A stretch of DNA of 64,000 nucleotides from Phycicoccus sp. Soil802 (GTDB lineage Bacteria; Actinomycetota; Actinomycetes; Actinomycetales; Dermatophilaceae): contig NZ_LMSS01000005.1 in NCBI RefSeq assembly GCF_001429605.1, positions 354,618 to 418,617 on the forward strand, read 5' to 3'. Positions 42,375 through 50,837 of the stretch are shown here, piece after piece (positions within the stretch are counted from its first letter, which is position 1; each line of letters starts with the position of its first letter). The notes beneath the pieces were generated by a model. It was not told where the DNA came from. It did not search any database and saw nothing but the letters and a program-made list of their open reading frames with translations. The position numbers and the translations under genes were made by a program.

Positions 42375-43352
42375 ATGCGCGGCGCCGGAGGACAGATGAG
42401 AGCCGTCGTCCACGACCGGTACGGGGGCCCGGACGTGTTGCGGGTCGAGGACGTCCCCACCCCGTCCCCTGCGGGTGGGCAGGTCTTGCTGAAGGTCGCA
42501 GCGACATCGATCAACCTCAGCGACTGGGAGGGCCTGCGCGGGTCACCGTTCTATGCGCGCCTGGGCGGGCTCCGCTCGCCCCGACGCCCCACCCTCGGCT
42601 CGGACATCGCCGGACTCGTCGAGGCCGTCGGCACCGGCGTGACGCGGTTCCGGCCGGGCGACGAGGTCTACGGAGACAACCTGCAGCTCATGGGCGGGTT
42701 CGCCGAGTATGCGGTCGCACCCGAGTCGGCCCTGGCCCGCAAGCCGACGGAGCTGACCTTCGTCGAGGCGTCGACGATCCCGCAGGCCGGCGCGATCGCC
42801 CTCCAGGGCACGGCCCGTGCCTCGGCGGGATGCCGAGTCCTCATCAACGGCGCGGGTGGCGGATCCGGATCGTTCGCCATCCAGCTGGCCAAGCGCCGGG
42901 GCGCGCACGTCACCGCCGTCGACAACGCAGCCAAGCTGGACTACCTGCGAAGCCTCGGGGCCGATGAGGTCATCGACTACCGCCGTGACGACTTCACCCG
43001 GGGCCCCGACCGGTACGACCTCATCCTGGACCTGGTCGCCCACCGGTCGGTGTTCGCCTACCGTCGCGCGCTCGCTCCCGGTGGCCGGTACCAGTGCGTC
43101 GGAGGGTCGGTCCGAGCGCTGTTGCGGGTGCTCACGATCGGAGCGACCGCGGGCCTGCTCACCGGTCGCCGCCTGGGGGTGTTGGCCGTGAAGCCGGGCC
43201 CGGCCCACTTCCAGCCCCTGACTGAGCTGTGCGTCGCTGGTGAGGTGGGGATCCACGTCGATCGCACCTGCACGCTCGACGAGGTGCCGGAGGCGCTGGC
43301 CCACGTCGGCGAGGGCCGCGCCCTCGGCAAGGTCGTCATCGTCCCGACGTGA
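42375..43352 (+). CDS. medium-chain dehydrogenase/reductase (quinone oxidoreductase-like)
   Basis: A 325-aa MDR protein with a GroES-like N-terminal domain (VLLKVAATSINLSDWEGLRG, TLGSDIAGLVEAVGTGV) and a Rossmann domain (VLINGAGGGSGSFAIQLAKR). No zinc ligands are seen. It reduces carbonyl or enone compounds with NAD(P)H; substrate unknown. CAGGAT is 6 nt before the ATG. It is divergent from the ArsR-AHSA1 pair and probably controlled by the palindrome between them. Confidence 0.88.
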   Translation: MRGAGGQMRAVVHDRYGGPDVLRVEDVPTPSPAGGQVLLKVAATSINLSDWEGLRGSPFYARLGGLRSPRRPTLGSDIAGLVEAVGTGVTRFRPGDEVYGDNLQLMGGFAEYAVAPESALARKPTELTFVEASTIPQAGAIALQGTARASAGCRVLINGAGGGSGSFAIQLAKRRGAHVTAVDNAAKLDYLRSLGADEVIDYRRDDFTRGPDRYDLILDLVAHRSVFAYRRALAPGGRYQCVGGSVRALLRVLTIGATAGLLTGRRLGVLAVKPGPAHFQPLTELCVAGEVGIHVDRTCTLDEVPEALAHVGEGRALGKVVIVPT

Positions 43353-43367
43353 ACCGGTGCCAGAAGG

Positions 43368-43655
43368 TCAGTCGACCAGGTCGATCAACCGGCGCAGCGC
43401 CGCGACGTGGTCGCGCAACGCCTTCCGGCCAGTGGAGGTCAGTGTGATCCACGTCGTGCGGCGTCCCGCCAGGACACCCTTGCGCACACGCACGTAGCCG
43501 GCGTCTGCCAGCGCCGAGATGTGCTTGGAGAGCACCGAGTCGCTGACCTCGAGGGCCGTGCGCAGCGTGGCGAACTCGGCCTCGGAGACCGCAGAGAGGA
43601 TCGTCATCGCCTGAAGCCGCGCTGGCGCGTGGATCAGCTGGTCGAGCTCGGGCAT
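43368..43655 (-). CDS. winged-helix transcriptional regulator
   Basis: A 95-aa single-domain winged helix of the MarR/ArsR-like transcriptional-repressor type (ARLQAMTILSAVSEAEFATL, VSDSVLSKHISALADAGYVR, VRKGVLAGRRTTWITLT). Its ATG overlaps the stop of the upstream membrane-protein gene. Two AT-rich palindromes before that gene (44211-44260) are plausible operators for autoregulation. Confidence 0.88.
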   Translation of the reverse strand: MPELDQLIHAPARLQAMTILSAVSEAEFATLRTALEVSDSVLSKHISALADAGYVRVRKGVLAGRRTTWITLTSTGRKALRDHVAALRRLIDLVD

Positions 43656-44230
43656 CAGCTGCCGACCACCAGCACGGCGAAACCCACGAGCGCAGCCACG
43701 GCGAGAAGGGCAAGGACCCGAGGAGAGGCGCCGCCCGCGCGCTCGACAGGGTCGCGCCGGTAGGCCCGCCACCAACGCCAGGCACCCAGCGAGTAGCCGG
43801 CCCCACCCACGGCTGCCGCGGTCACGACGAGCCACCAGCGCGACTCGAAGGCGGCCCAGGTCGCGGCCACGAAGGCGCCCAGGTAGACCAGCGTAGACAG
43901 CGTCCCCGTGCCGAGGATGATCGTGCTGGCCAGGCCGTCGACCCTGACGCCGTTGATCCGCCGGAACCGGACGACGACGAGCGCAGCAACGCCCAGGAAG
44001 GCCGCCGCCCCGGCCAGGGCGACCGCCAGCCCGGTGGTCGTCTGGGCGGCAACCCCGTAGGCAGCCGCGCCCATCTGGCTCGCGATCGCGACGGCCAACA
44101 CGGGGAACAGCCCGCTGGGCAAGCGGAGGCTGGTGGCCAGCCGGTCACGGGCGCGGTCTGCCGCCGCGAGGGCGGACAGCGGGTCGTCCGGGCGCTGGGG
44201 CAGCGGCATACTTTCCATGTTGGAAAGCAT
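43655..44230 (-). CDS. membrane protein cotranscribed with a winged-helix regulator
   Basis: A 191-aa protein of unknown function with about five transmembrane helices (for example LFPVLAVAIASQMGAAAYGV and TIILGTGTLSTLVYLGAFVA). It is coupled to the small regulator downstream (4-bp overlap), the usual arrangement for regulator/membrane-protein pairs. ATG at 44230 with GGAAAG 8 nt upstream is chosen; 44218 and 44209 are alternatives. The start lies inside the operator region. Confidence 0.75.
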   Translation of the reverse strand: MLSNMESMPLPQRPDDPLSALAAADRARDRLATSLRLPSGLFPVLAVAIASQMGAAAYGVAAQTTTGLAVALAGAAAFLGVAALVVVRFRRINGVRVDGLASTIILGTGTLSTLVYLGAFVAATWAAFESRWWLVVTAAAVGGAGYSLGAWRWWRAYRRDPVERAGGASPRVLALLAVAALVGFAVLVVGS

Positions 44231-44260
44231 GCCCGCTACTTTCCAATTTGGCAAGTAGCG
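44211..44260. promoter_or_regulatory. paired palindromic operators at the membrane-protein/regulator operon
   Basis: CTTTCCA-TGT-TGGAAAG (44211-44227) and a 27-bp palindrome with CGCTACTT/AAGTAGCG ends around TCCAATTTGGC (44234-44260). Both share a TTTCCA/TGGAAA core and lie at the start of the operon, in DNA distinctly richer in A+T than its surroundings. Confidence 0.7.
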
Positions 44261-44363
44261 GTTGGGCCCGTCTCCGCGTGCATGCGACGGTGGGCACCTC
44301 TTTCGCACCCAGCCTCCGCGGCCTACCGTCAGGGATGAGGGATCCGTCGTTGCGGAGAGTGCC

Positions 44364-45146
44364 ATGAGGAAAGCCTGGGAGCTCCTGACCTCGGGACCGG
44401 AGGATGCGGACCGGTCCGTCCTGCTCCTCCCGGGCGGAGCCAACGCAGCCCGCTCGTTCGACCTCGTGATGGCCGAGCCGGTCCTGTCCGGGGTGCGCCT
44501 GATCGCCACGACCCTGCCTGGCATGGCCGGTGCGCCGTTGGGCGAGGACGGGTCCGTCCCCGCCATGGCCCGTCGGGTCGGCGAGCTGGCTACGGTGCAC
44601 CGCTGCGACGTGCTCGTGGGGTTCTCCCACGGCGCCACCGTGGCGCTGGAGGCGCTGCTGTCCGGTCACTTCCGCGGGCCGGTGGTGCTGCTCGGGATCA
44701 GCCTGACCCCCGAGGACGAAGCGTGGTTCTTCCGCGCCGTCGTGCGGGCCTCGCAGAAGGTGGGCCCGTGGCCGATGGCCACATTGCTGCGCCTCCTGCC
44801 CCTGATGGTCCGGTCCGCCAAGCTGCCCGAACCGCACAAGCGCGAGCTGGTCGCGGACCTCAGACAGAACAAGGCACGGGACTCGGTCCGCGTCAGCGGC
44901 GACTACCTCGACTACATCGCCGCGGACGCCGACTACGCCACCCGGCTGGCCGCGGCCGGCACACCGGTCTGGGTGGTCCACGCCGAGAAGGGGGATGGCG
45001 GTCTCACCGACGCCGAGCGTGCCACTCTCCAGACGGCTGCCCAGGTGACGCTCGTGACGATCCCGGGTGCGGTGTTCCTCCTCCCTGACGAGGCGCCGCA
45101 GCAGACGGCGGCGGTGATCGCCAGCGCCCTTTCGCACGCGGTCTGA
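44364..45146 (+). CDS. alpha/beta-hydrolase family protein
   Basis: A 260-aa hydrolase-fold protein. The oxyanion strand VLLLPGGANAA and the nucleophile segment VGFSHGATVAL are clear; the acid and His are less certain (VVHAEKGDGG, VFLLPDEAP), and the usual terminal His is not obvious, so catalysis is uncertain. Ribosome site GGAGAG before the ATG. It is divergent from the membrane-protein operon and is followed by a terminator. Confidence 0.75.
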   Translation: MRKAWELLTSGPEDADRSVLLLPGGANAARSFDLVMAEPVLSGVRLIATTLPGMAGAPLGEDGSVPAMARRVGELATVHRCDVLVGFSHGATVALEALLSGHFRGPVVLLGISLTPEDEAWFFRAVVRASQKVGPWPMATLLRLLPLMVRSAKLPEPHKRELVADLRQNKARDSVRVSGDYLDYIAADADYATRLAAAGTPVWVVHAEKGDGGLTDAERATLQTAAQVTLVTIPGAVFLLPDEAPQQTAAVIASALSHAV

Positions 45147-45155
45147 TCGGCTTCC

Positions 45156-45191
45156 GCAGCACCCACCCGAGGTCGAGCTGGTGGGTGCTGC
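45156..45191. terminator. bidirectional terminator between two hydrolase genes
   Basis: A perfect 12-bp stem (45156-45167 with 45180-45191, 12-nt loop) between convergent stop codons at 45146 and 45204. Confidence 0.8.
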
Positions 45192-45203
45192 CCTCGAGCG
45201 GGC

Positions 45204-46037
45204 CTAGCGTGCTGCAGAGAGGATCAGCGCGACCACCGCATCCGGGTGGCTCATCATCGCGACGTGCGAGCTGCCGATCTCGACGGTCGTGGCTCCTGCG
45301 CGGTGTGCCATGGCCCGCTCTGCCTCGGGCGGGATCGTGTGATCCTGCGAGGCCACGAGGTACCAGCTCGGGATCTGCTTCCAAGCGGGCGCACCCGACG
45401 GAGTGAAGAGGACGGAGAGGGCGACCGGACGTTGCGACGCGGCCAGGGTGGACACCCGCTTCGGGGACAGGTCGGCCGCGAACAAGCTGCCGAAGAACGC
45501 CGGATCGATGTATCCGTCCGCGTCGCCTGGAGGGCCGCCCGGGTAGGGGCGGATGACGAGGTGTTCGGCCAGGGAGGAGTGGCCACCTCCCAGCTCGTTC
45601 GCCTCGATGACGCGTTCCCCCTCGTCCAGCGCGTAGCCGGCCACGTAGACCAGCGACTTGACGTTCGGGTTGCCGGTCGCCGCGTTGGTGATCACTGCCC
45701 CGCCGTAGGAGTGCCCCACAAGGACGATCGGACCCTGGACCGTCGCGAGGATGGAGCGGACGTACTCGGCATCCGAGTTGAGACCGCGCAGAGGGTTGGC
45801 CACGGCGAGCACCGTGACACCCCGCTTCTGCAGGCTGGTGGTCACGTCGTTCCAGCCGGAGGCGTCGGCGAACGCCCCGTGCACGAGCACGACGGTGGGC
45901 TGTGGCCCCGTGGGTGCTTGTCTCGGCTGGGCGTCAGCCGAACCGGTGAGCGACAGAGCCGTGAGAGCGGCCGCGGCCGCGAGCGCCAGTGCCATGCGGA
46001 ACGTGGGTCTACGGCCCCCACTGTTGACGATGTGCAT
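45204..46037 (-). CDS. secreted alpha/beta hydrolase
   Basis: A 277-aa protein with a signal peptide (residues 1 to about 36, ending GSADA). The hydrolase domain has VVLVHGAFADASGW, nucleophile in VGHSYGGAV, acid in ASQDHTIP and His in GSSHVAMM, matching the esterase/salicylate-esterase-like group. Substrate unknown. The ribosome site TGAGGAGAG precedes the ATG. It ends a run of four same-strand genes headed by an MmyB-like regulator (48633 to 45204). Confidence 0.88.
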   Translation of the reverse strand: MHIVNSGGRRPTFRMALALAAAAALTALSLTGSADAQPRQAPTGPQPTVVLVHGAFADASGWNDVTTSLQKRGVTVLAVANPLRGLNSDAEYVRSILATVQGPIVLVGHSYGGAVITNAATGNPNVKSLVYVAGYALDEGERVIEANELGGGHSSLAEHLVIRPYPGGPPGDADGYIDPAFFGSLFAADLSPKRVSTLAASQRPVALSVLFTPSGAPAWKQIPSWYLVASQDHTIPPEAERAMAHRAGATTVEIGSSHVAMMSHPDAVVALILSAAR

Positions 46038-46086
46038 GTGTCTCTCCTCAGACCTAAGTCGTGCTGCGACGTATGGGGGTCAGCGC

Positions 46087-46911
46087 CTAGCTGTTGTTCG
46101 CGGGGGCAGCTGCACCGAGCCGCTTCGAGGCGAGCCACTCGAGCGTGACGTCGGCGACGCTGCGCCAGCCGCTGTCGATGGTCAGCGAGTGCCCGCGGCC
46201 GTCGAACTCGTGGTACTCGGTGATCGACGACGGGTTGTCCGCGTACATCCCCAGCACCTCAAGCGTCACGGCCTTCGGCACGGTGTGGTCTTCGCTGCCA
46301 GAGATCAGCAGGAGGGGGCCGCGCACCGCTGCGTGGGTGTCCACGGCTGCTGGTGAGTTGCGCCGGAAGTTCGCCGTCGCATCCTCGAACAGTGGGCGAC
46401 CCGGACCGGGGATGGTCCAGGCTGCGTGCAGGGCGTCGGACTCCTCTTCCGAGACGGCGTTGCCGAAGCTGTAGCGGAACTGTTTGGCGGTCAGCGAAAC
46501 GGTGCGCTTCTTGTTCGCGGGGTTGCCCAGCACCGGGAAGCCAGAGCGCAGCTGCGAGAAGGGCAGCGTCTTGACTCCCTTGATGGGGGCCGGGTCGATC
46601 GCGACCGCAGCGACCGCAAGGTCGTTCGCGAGGAGCTCCTGGGCGATGAGTCCGCCGAAGGAGTGCCCCACGACGATCGGCTTGGCGTCAAGCGACTCGA
46701 TGTGGTCGGCGTAGTGGTGGCAGATCTCCAGGATTCCCACGCCATCAAGCGCCTCGGGGTTGGCCCGCGTGGCCTCGACCGTGTCGGCGTCGCCCGGCCA
46801 CCCCGGCGCGCTCGGTTCGTAGCCCTCCGAGGCGAACAGCTCGATCCATGGCGCCCAGGCCGTCGAGTGGATCCATAGACCGTGGATGAAGACAACCGGT
46901 GTTCCCGACAT
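46087..46911 (-). CDS. cytoplasmic alpha/beta hydrolase
   Basis: A 274-aa alpha/beta hydrolase without signal peptide: VVFIHGLWIHSTAW, nucleophile in VGHSFGGLI, acid in GSEDHTVP, His in GRGHSLTID. Probably an esterase of small molecules. Ribosome site GAAGGGG, 7 nt before the ATG. It lies 49 bp upstream of the secreted hydrolase gene in the same direction and 69 bp after the SDR gene. Confidence 0.88.
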   Translation of the reverse strand: MSGTPVVFIHGLWIHSTAWAPWIELFASEGYEPSAPGWPGDADTVEATRANPEALDGVGILEICHHYADHIESLDAKPIVVGHSFGGLIAQELLANDLAVAAVAIDPAPIKGVKTLPFSQLRSGFPVLGNPANKKRTVSLTAKQFRYSFGNAVSEEESDALHAAWTIPGPGRPLFEDATANFRRNSPAAVDTHAAVRGPLLLISGSEDHTVPKAVTLEVLGMYADNPSSITEYHEFDGRGHSLTIDSGWRSVADVTLEWLASKRLGAAAPANNS

Positions 46912-46980
46912 GACTAGCCCCTTCGTGGTGATGACTGTCTGGTTGTGGATTGGTCCTCCGGTCCCGCGGGTACGCGGGCC

Positions 46981-47775
46981 CTAGAGGTCTTTCGTGAGTC
47001 CGCCGTCGATGAGGAAGTCAGCGCCGGTCACGTTGCCGGCGCGATTGCTCGCCAGGAGGAGGACCAGGTCCGCGACCTCTTCTGGTTCGGTGAACCGCCC
47101 GGTCGAGAAGCCCCCACCGGCCGCGATGATCCGGGTCCTGGCCTCGTCGAACGAGATGCCGGAGCTCTTCGCCACCGTCGCTGCCACGCCGGTCTCTCCG
47201 AGCCAGAGCGGGGTCGAGACGGGTCCCGGGCTGATCGTGTTGAACCGCAGGCCTTGGGGGCCGAACTCCTTGGAGAGGGACTTGGAGAGGTTCCAGACGG
47301 CCGCCTTCGCAGCGGAGTAGTCGATCACGCCCGGGTCCGGCAGGAACGCGTTGACGGAGGCAATGGTGACCACGTTGCCCGAACCGCGTTCGAGGAGGTG
47401 CGGGATGGCCGCACGGGTGGTGCGCACCGTGGCCATGAGGTCGAGGTTCAGGGTGCTGTGCCAGTCCTCGTCGGTGACGGAGAGGAATCCTCCCGTGCGG
47501 GGGACCACGGCACCGACGTTGTTCACGACGATGTCGAGTCCGCCGAAGTGCTCGACGCGGGCTACGAGCTCCGCAACACCGTCGGCCGTGGAGAGGTCAA
47601 CTGCCACGGCCATGACCTGACCGGTGTCCGCGAGGGCAACGAGCTCGTTGCTGATCGTGCGCGAACCCGCGACGACGCGGACGCCCTCCGCCACGAGGGC
47701 TCGCGTGACGGCGAGGCCGATCCCCTTGCTGGCGCCGGTGACCACGGCGACCTTGTCAGCCAGGTTGAGGTCCAC
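46981..47775 (-). CDS. short-chain dehydrogenase/reductase
   Basis: A 264-aa classical SDR. Cofactor motif is TGASKGIG (residues 14-21), NNVG corresponds to the NNAG motif, and the catalytic Tyr-Lys is in YSAAKAAV. Substrate unknown. GTG start with TACCGT 6 nt upstream (leaderless type), so it probably has its own promoter after the regulator gene. Part of the same-strand run with two hydrolases. Confidence 0.9.
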   Translation of the reverse strand: MDLNLADKVAVVTGASKGIGLAVTRALVAEGVRVVAGSRTISNELVALADTGQVMAVAVDLSTADGVAELVARVEHFGGLDIVVNNVGAVVPRTGGFLSVTDEDWHSTLNLDLMATVRTTRAAIPHLLERGSGNVVTIASVNAFLPDPGVIDYSAAKAAVWNLSKSLSKEFGPQGLRFNTISPGPVSTPLWLGETGVAATVAKSSGISFDEARTRIIAAGGGFSTGRFTEPEEVADLVLLLASNRAGNVTGADFLIDGGLTKDL

Positions 47776-47820
47776 GTGCCGACGGTAGGCCAGCCACCGG
47801 TCGCGAGCCTGTCCCTGCTA

Positions 47821-48633
47821 CTACCCCCTAGCGGCGAGGGTCGCGAGTGCGTCGGCGGAGGGAGTCCCCGGCTCGGCGTGGTAGATGAAGATCGACTGGC
47901 CGTCCGTGCCCGTCAGCGGCAGGCGGGCGAAGTGCAGCGTGAGCCGGCCGACCTCCGGATGCCGCAAGACGTGCGTTCCGTCGGAGACCTGGACGACGTC
48001 GTTGCGGTCCCACAGCTCACGGAAGCGACTGCTCTGTTTCGAGAGCTCGGCAACCAGCGACTGCAGTTGCGGATCGGTGCTGCGTTGGGCAGACATCGAT
48101 CGCAGGAGGCCTACCGACCTCGCGCTGAGACCTTCCCAGCCTTCGTGCAGGGCCCGCTCGCGCGGGTCGGTCAGGAGCGACACAAGGCTGTTCACACCCA
48201 CCCGAAACGTCGGGCTGATCGCCCTGGCCAGGGCATTGGTCGCCAGCACGTCGATGCGTCGGTTGTGGACCACAGCCGCGGTGAGCGGCCACGCGTCGAT
48301 CAGCCACCGCACTCCGTCGGACACCTCATCACCCACCTCCGCGCGCTGCGGCAGCGGCGTCCTCGCCAGCTCGTGCAGGTATGCCGTGGCGACCTCGTCG
48401 AGCAGCAGGGCTCGAGCAAGCGCATCGAGGACCTGGTCGGACGGGTGCGACTCCCGCCCCTGTTCAAGCCGCAGGTAGTACTCGGTGCTGATCCCGGCAC
48501 GGATCGCCACCTCGTCACGGCGCAGACCCGGGACGCGTCGCCGCTCGTAGCCGACGGGGAACCCCACGTCCTCCGGATGGACGAGCTCGCGCCGCGCCCT
48601 GAGGTAGTCGCCCAGCTGGCTGCGGGTTGCCAT
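47821..48633 (-). CDS. XRE/MmyB-like regulator
   Basis: A 270-aa regulator. The helix-turn-helix (VPGLRRDEVAIRAGISTEYY followed by LRLEQGRESHPS) and the C-terminal MmyB-like ligand-binding domain (VDVLATNALARAISP, VGVNSLVSLLTDPRERALHE) are typical of a large actinobacterial family that often controls an adjacent SDR or reductase. It lies just upstream of the SDR gene. CAGAAT is 5 nt before the ATG. Confidence 0.92.
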   Translation of the reverse strand: MATRSQLGDYLRARRELVHPEDVGFPVGYERRRVPGLRRDEVAIRAGISTEYYLRLEQGRESHPSDQVLDALARALLLDEVATAYLHELARTPLPQRAEVGDEVSDGVRWLIDAWPLTAAVVHNRRIDVLATNALARAISPTFRVGVNSLVSLLTDPRERALHEGWEGLSARSVGLLRSMSAQRSTDPQLQSLVAELSKQSSRFRELWDRNDVVQVSDGTHVLRHPEVGRLTLHFARLPLTGTDGQSIFIYHAEPGTPSADALATLAARG

Positions 48634-48772
48634 GACTCATTCTGGCTCACGCGTGGCGCGTGCCTCGGAGCCTCGGCGCCTCGGCGCCTCGAAAGAGGGA
48701 CTTCCGAGCGGCTCCGCGCCGTCGCCGGACTGGGCACTTGCCTGCCCCACGGCGGGTGGCGGAGGATGCGTG

Positions 48773-49330
48773 ATGGTCCGGCAGGAAGGGGCGACCTTGA
48801 GACTCGAGCGCTTGCACCGGGTCAGGCTCGTCCCGGCCACCGTGCCGTTGCTGGACGCGCTGACCGCGCGAAACGACGACCCGACGCGGTTCGAGGAGCT
48901 GATCGGCTCGCCGGCGCCAGACGGGTGGCCCGAGTTCCCCGAGTCCATCGACTTCACCTTGACGCATCTGCAGAAGGCGTCGGAGGCGGAGCGCCCGTGG
49001 TCGATGCAGTTCTTCGTCGACCAGGCCACCGGGCAGCTCGTCGGCTCAGGTGGGTTCGCCGCCCCACCCGTCGAGCGCACTGTCGAGATCGGCTACGAGG
49101 TGGCCCCCGAGTTCCGGGGCCAGGGGTTCGGCGTGGCCGCCGCGCGGGCACTGGTCGAGTCGGCCGTGTCCACCGGTGAGGTCGATCACGTCACAGCACA
49201 CACCCTGCCAGGACCAAACCCGTCAACCGGCGTCCTCGCGTCGCTCGGCTTCCAGCACATCGCCGACCAAGAGGATCCTGAGGTCGGCGCGGTGTGGGAG
49301 TGGCGGTGGAGCCGGCCGTCGGGCACCTGA
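48773..49330 (+). CDS. GNAT-family N-acetyltransferase
   Basis: A 185-aa GNAT protein with the acetyl-CoA motif VAPEFRGQGFGVAAARAL and the family's TLPGPNPSTGVLASLGFQHI end. It resembles RimJ/RimL-like ribosomal-protein or small-molecule acetyltransferases; substrate unknown. The ATG at 48773 has GGAGG 7 nt upstream and is preferred over longer in-frame starts back to 48632. Its end lies 16 bp from the convergent small membrane-protein gene. Confidence 0.86.
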   Translation: MVRQEGATLRLERLHRVRLVPATVPLLDALTARNDDPTRFEELIGSPAPDGWPEFPESIDFTLTHLQKASEAERPWSMQFFVDQATGQLVGSGGFAAPPVERTVEIGYEVAPEFRGQGFGVAAARALVESAVSTGEVDHVTAHTLPGPNPSTGVLASLGFQHIADQEDPEVGAVWEWRWSRPSGT

Positions 49331-49346
49331 AGGAGCCCCACAGCGG

Positions 49347-49664
49347 TCACGAGGCCCGTGCTGCTGGCCTTGATCGCATCGCCGCTTGCCCTGCGCGGAT
49401 GGTCCTTCCCTGCAGCGGGCCGCCGAGGGACGCACTGATCCAGCAGATGTCGAAGAGGCCTGCCGTGAGGGGGAGGAGGCCCCAGGCCCCTGCCGCAATC
49501 CCCCACCAGTGGTCGCGGGCGACCCAGGCGAAGCAGAGCCAGGCCACGCCGGCGGCGAGTCGGAACGCCCGGCCACTCGGCCCGTTGACCCACTGCGAGA
49601 ACGCGGTCGCGTTGAACCGATCGGCCCTGGACATCAGAGCCTCCCATCCGGGTTGTGCGTCCAT
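49347..49664 (-). CDS. small DUF2892-like membrane protein
   Basis: A 105-aa protein with two transmembrane helices. The segment NGPSGRAFRLAAGVAWLCFA and GLLPLTAGLFDICWISASL resemble the DUF2892/YgaP-type membrane module, including the aromatic and Cys near the second helix. Role unknown. The ribosome site AGGAGAAA precedes the ATG. It is divergent from an AraC-type regulator (start codons 46 bp apart), which may control it. Confidence 0.75.
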   Translation of the reverse strand: MDAQPGWEALMSRADRFNATAFSQWVNGPSGRAFRLAAGVAWLCFAWVARDHWWGIAAGAWGLLPLTAGLFDICWISASLGGPLQGRTIRAGQAAMRSRPAARAS

Positions 49665-49710
49665 CGCTTTCTCCTGACTCCGCGTGCTTCCTGCTGACAG
49701 ACTCAGTCTC

Positions 49711-50712
49711 ATGACGAGCGGTGGGCCCCACCATGACCGGGAAGCCGCGGCAGCTGATCGATCCACCGCCCTCGCGGATGCCCTGGCACGGGTCAAGCTG
49801 TCCGGCGCGATCTTCCTGCACAGCGAGTACACCGAGGCGTGGGCCTACGAGTCCTTGGCGTCGCAGGACCTGGCCGCGGTGTTGGCCCCCGACGCGGCGC
49901 AGATCGTGATCTTCCACGTCGTGGTCTCCGGCAGCTGCTGGATCGAGGCCGGGTCCCACATGGTCTGGGCCCACGAGGGCGACGTGATCGTGCTGCCCTA
50001 CAACGACCAGCACCGAATGGGCGGACACGAGACGGCTGAGATCGTCCCCGTGATGCAGCTCATCGACCCGCCACCGTGGAATGCCTTGCCGCACATCGTC
50101 CATGGCCTCGGAGGTGCGCGCAGCGAGCTCGTGTGTGGCTTCCTCGCGTGTGACGACCGGTTGTTCGACCGTGGCCTCGGCGTCTTCCCTCCGGTGTTCG
50201 TCGTCACGCCGCCGGAGGGGCCGATCCGTTCGTGGGTCAAGGCCAGCAGCGACCTGGTCCTCCAGCAGACGAGCCAGGTCGCCGACGACCGCATCGCGGC
50301 GCCGACCGACATCCCGCAGCTCCTGCTGCGCGAGGTGCTCAAGCTGCACTTGGCCAACGCGCCGGCGACGGACACGGGCTGGCTCGCCGCCCTGCGCGAT
50401 CCCGTGGTTGCACCGGCCCTCGCCGCCATGCACCGCGACCCCGGTCGCAAGTGGACCCTGGCGGACCTCGCCCGCGCGGCGACCACGTCGTCGAGCGTGC
50501 TCGACGAACGATTCCGTGCGGCGCTCGGGCTGGCGCCCATCCGCTACCTCACCGGCTGGCGGATGCACGTGGCTGAGGACCTGCTCCGCACGACGACGTT
50601 GCCGGTCGCCGCGATCGCCCCGCGGGTCGGGTACGAGTCCGAAGAGGCCTTCAGCCGCGCCTTCAAGCGCGACCACGGGACAGCGCCCAGCGTCTGGCGA
50701 GCCGTGCCCTGA
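49711..50712 (+). CDS. AraC-family regulator with cupin sensor domain
   Basis: A 333-aa regulator. The N-terminal cupin-like AraC_binding_2 domain (about residues 25-205: SGSCWIEAGSHMVWAHEGDV then VLPYNDQHRMGG) and a C-terminal double helix-turn-helix (WTLADLARAATTSSSVLDER, VGYESEEAFSRAFKRDHG) are clear. It resembles actinobacterial regulators controlling adjacent reductases or transport genes. CAGACT is 7 nt before the ATG (leaderless type). Confidence 0.91.
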   Translation: MTSGGPHHDREAAAADRSTALADALARVKLSGAIFLHSEYTEAWAYESLASQDLAAVLAPDAAQIVIFHVVVSGSCWIEAGSHMVWAHEGDVIVLPYNDQHRMGGHETAEIVPVMQLIDPPPWNALPHIVHGLGGARSELVCGFLACDDRLFDRGLGVFPPVFVVTPPEGPIRSWVKASSDLVLQQTSQVADDRIAAPTDIPQLLLREVLKLHLANAPATDTGWLAALRDPVVAPALAAMHRDPGRKWTLADLARAATTSSSVLDERFRAALGLAPIRYLTGWRMHVAEDLLRTTTLPVAAIAPRVGYESEEAFSRAFKRDHGTAPSVWRAVP

Positions 50713-50747
50713 CGGCATCTGGGCGGCTGTTCATTACCGCCGGTGGC

Positions 50748-50776
50748 GTCGCCGCGGAGAGTGAGGGCGCGGCGAC
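50748..50776. terminator. hairpin after the AraC-type regulator
   Basis: GTCGCCGCG (50748-50756) pairs with CGCGGCGAC (50768-50776) around an 11-nt loop between convergent stop codons at 50712 and 50838. Confidence 0.6.
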
Positions 50777-50837
50777 TGAAACTGATCATGCGGGGCGCCG
50801 GCAGCCTGCGACTCGCGACTGGATGGGACGCGCAACT

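Noticed and set aside
45204-48633. A catabolic gene cluster with a defined substrate
   Set aside because: MmyB-like regulators next to SDRs and hydrolases are common, and nothing in the sequence names a substrate.
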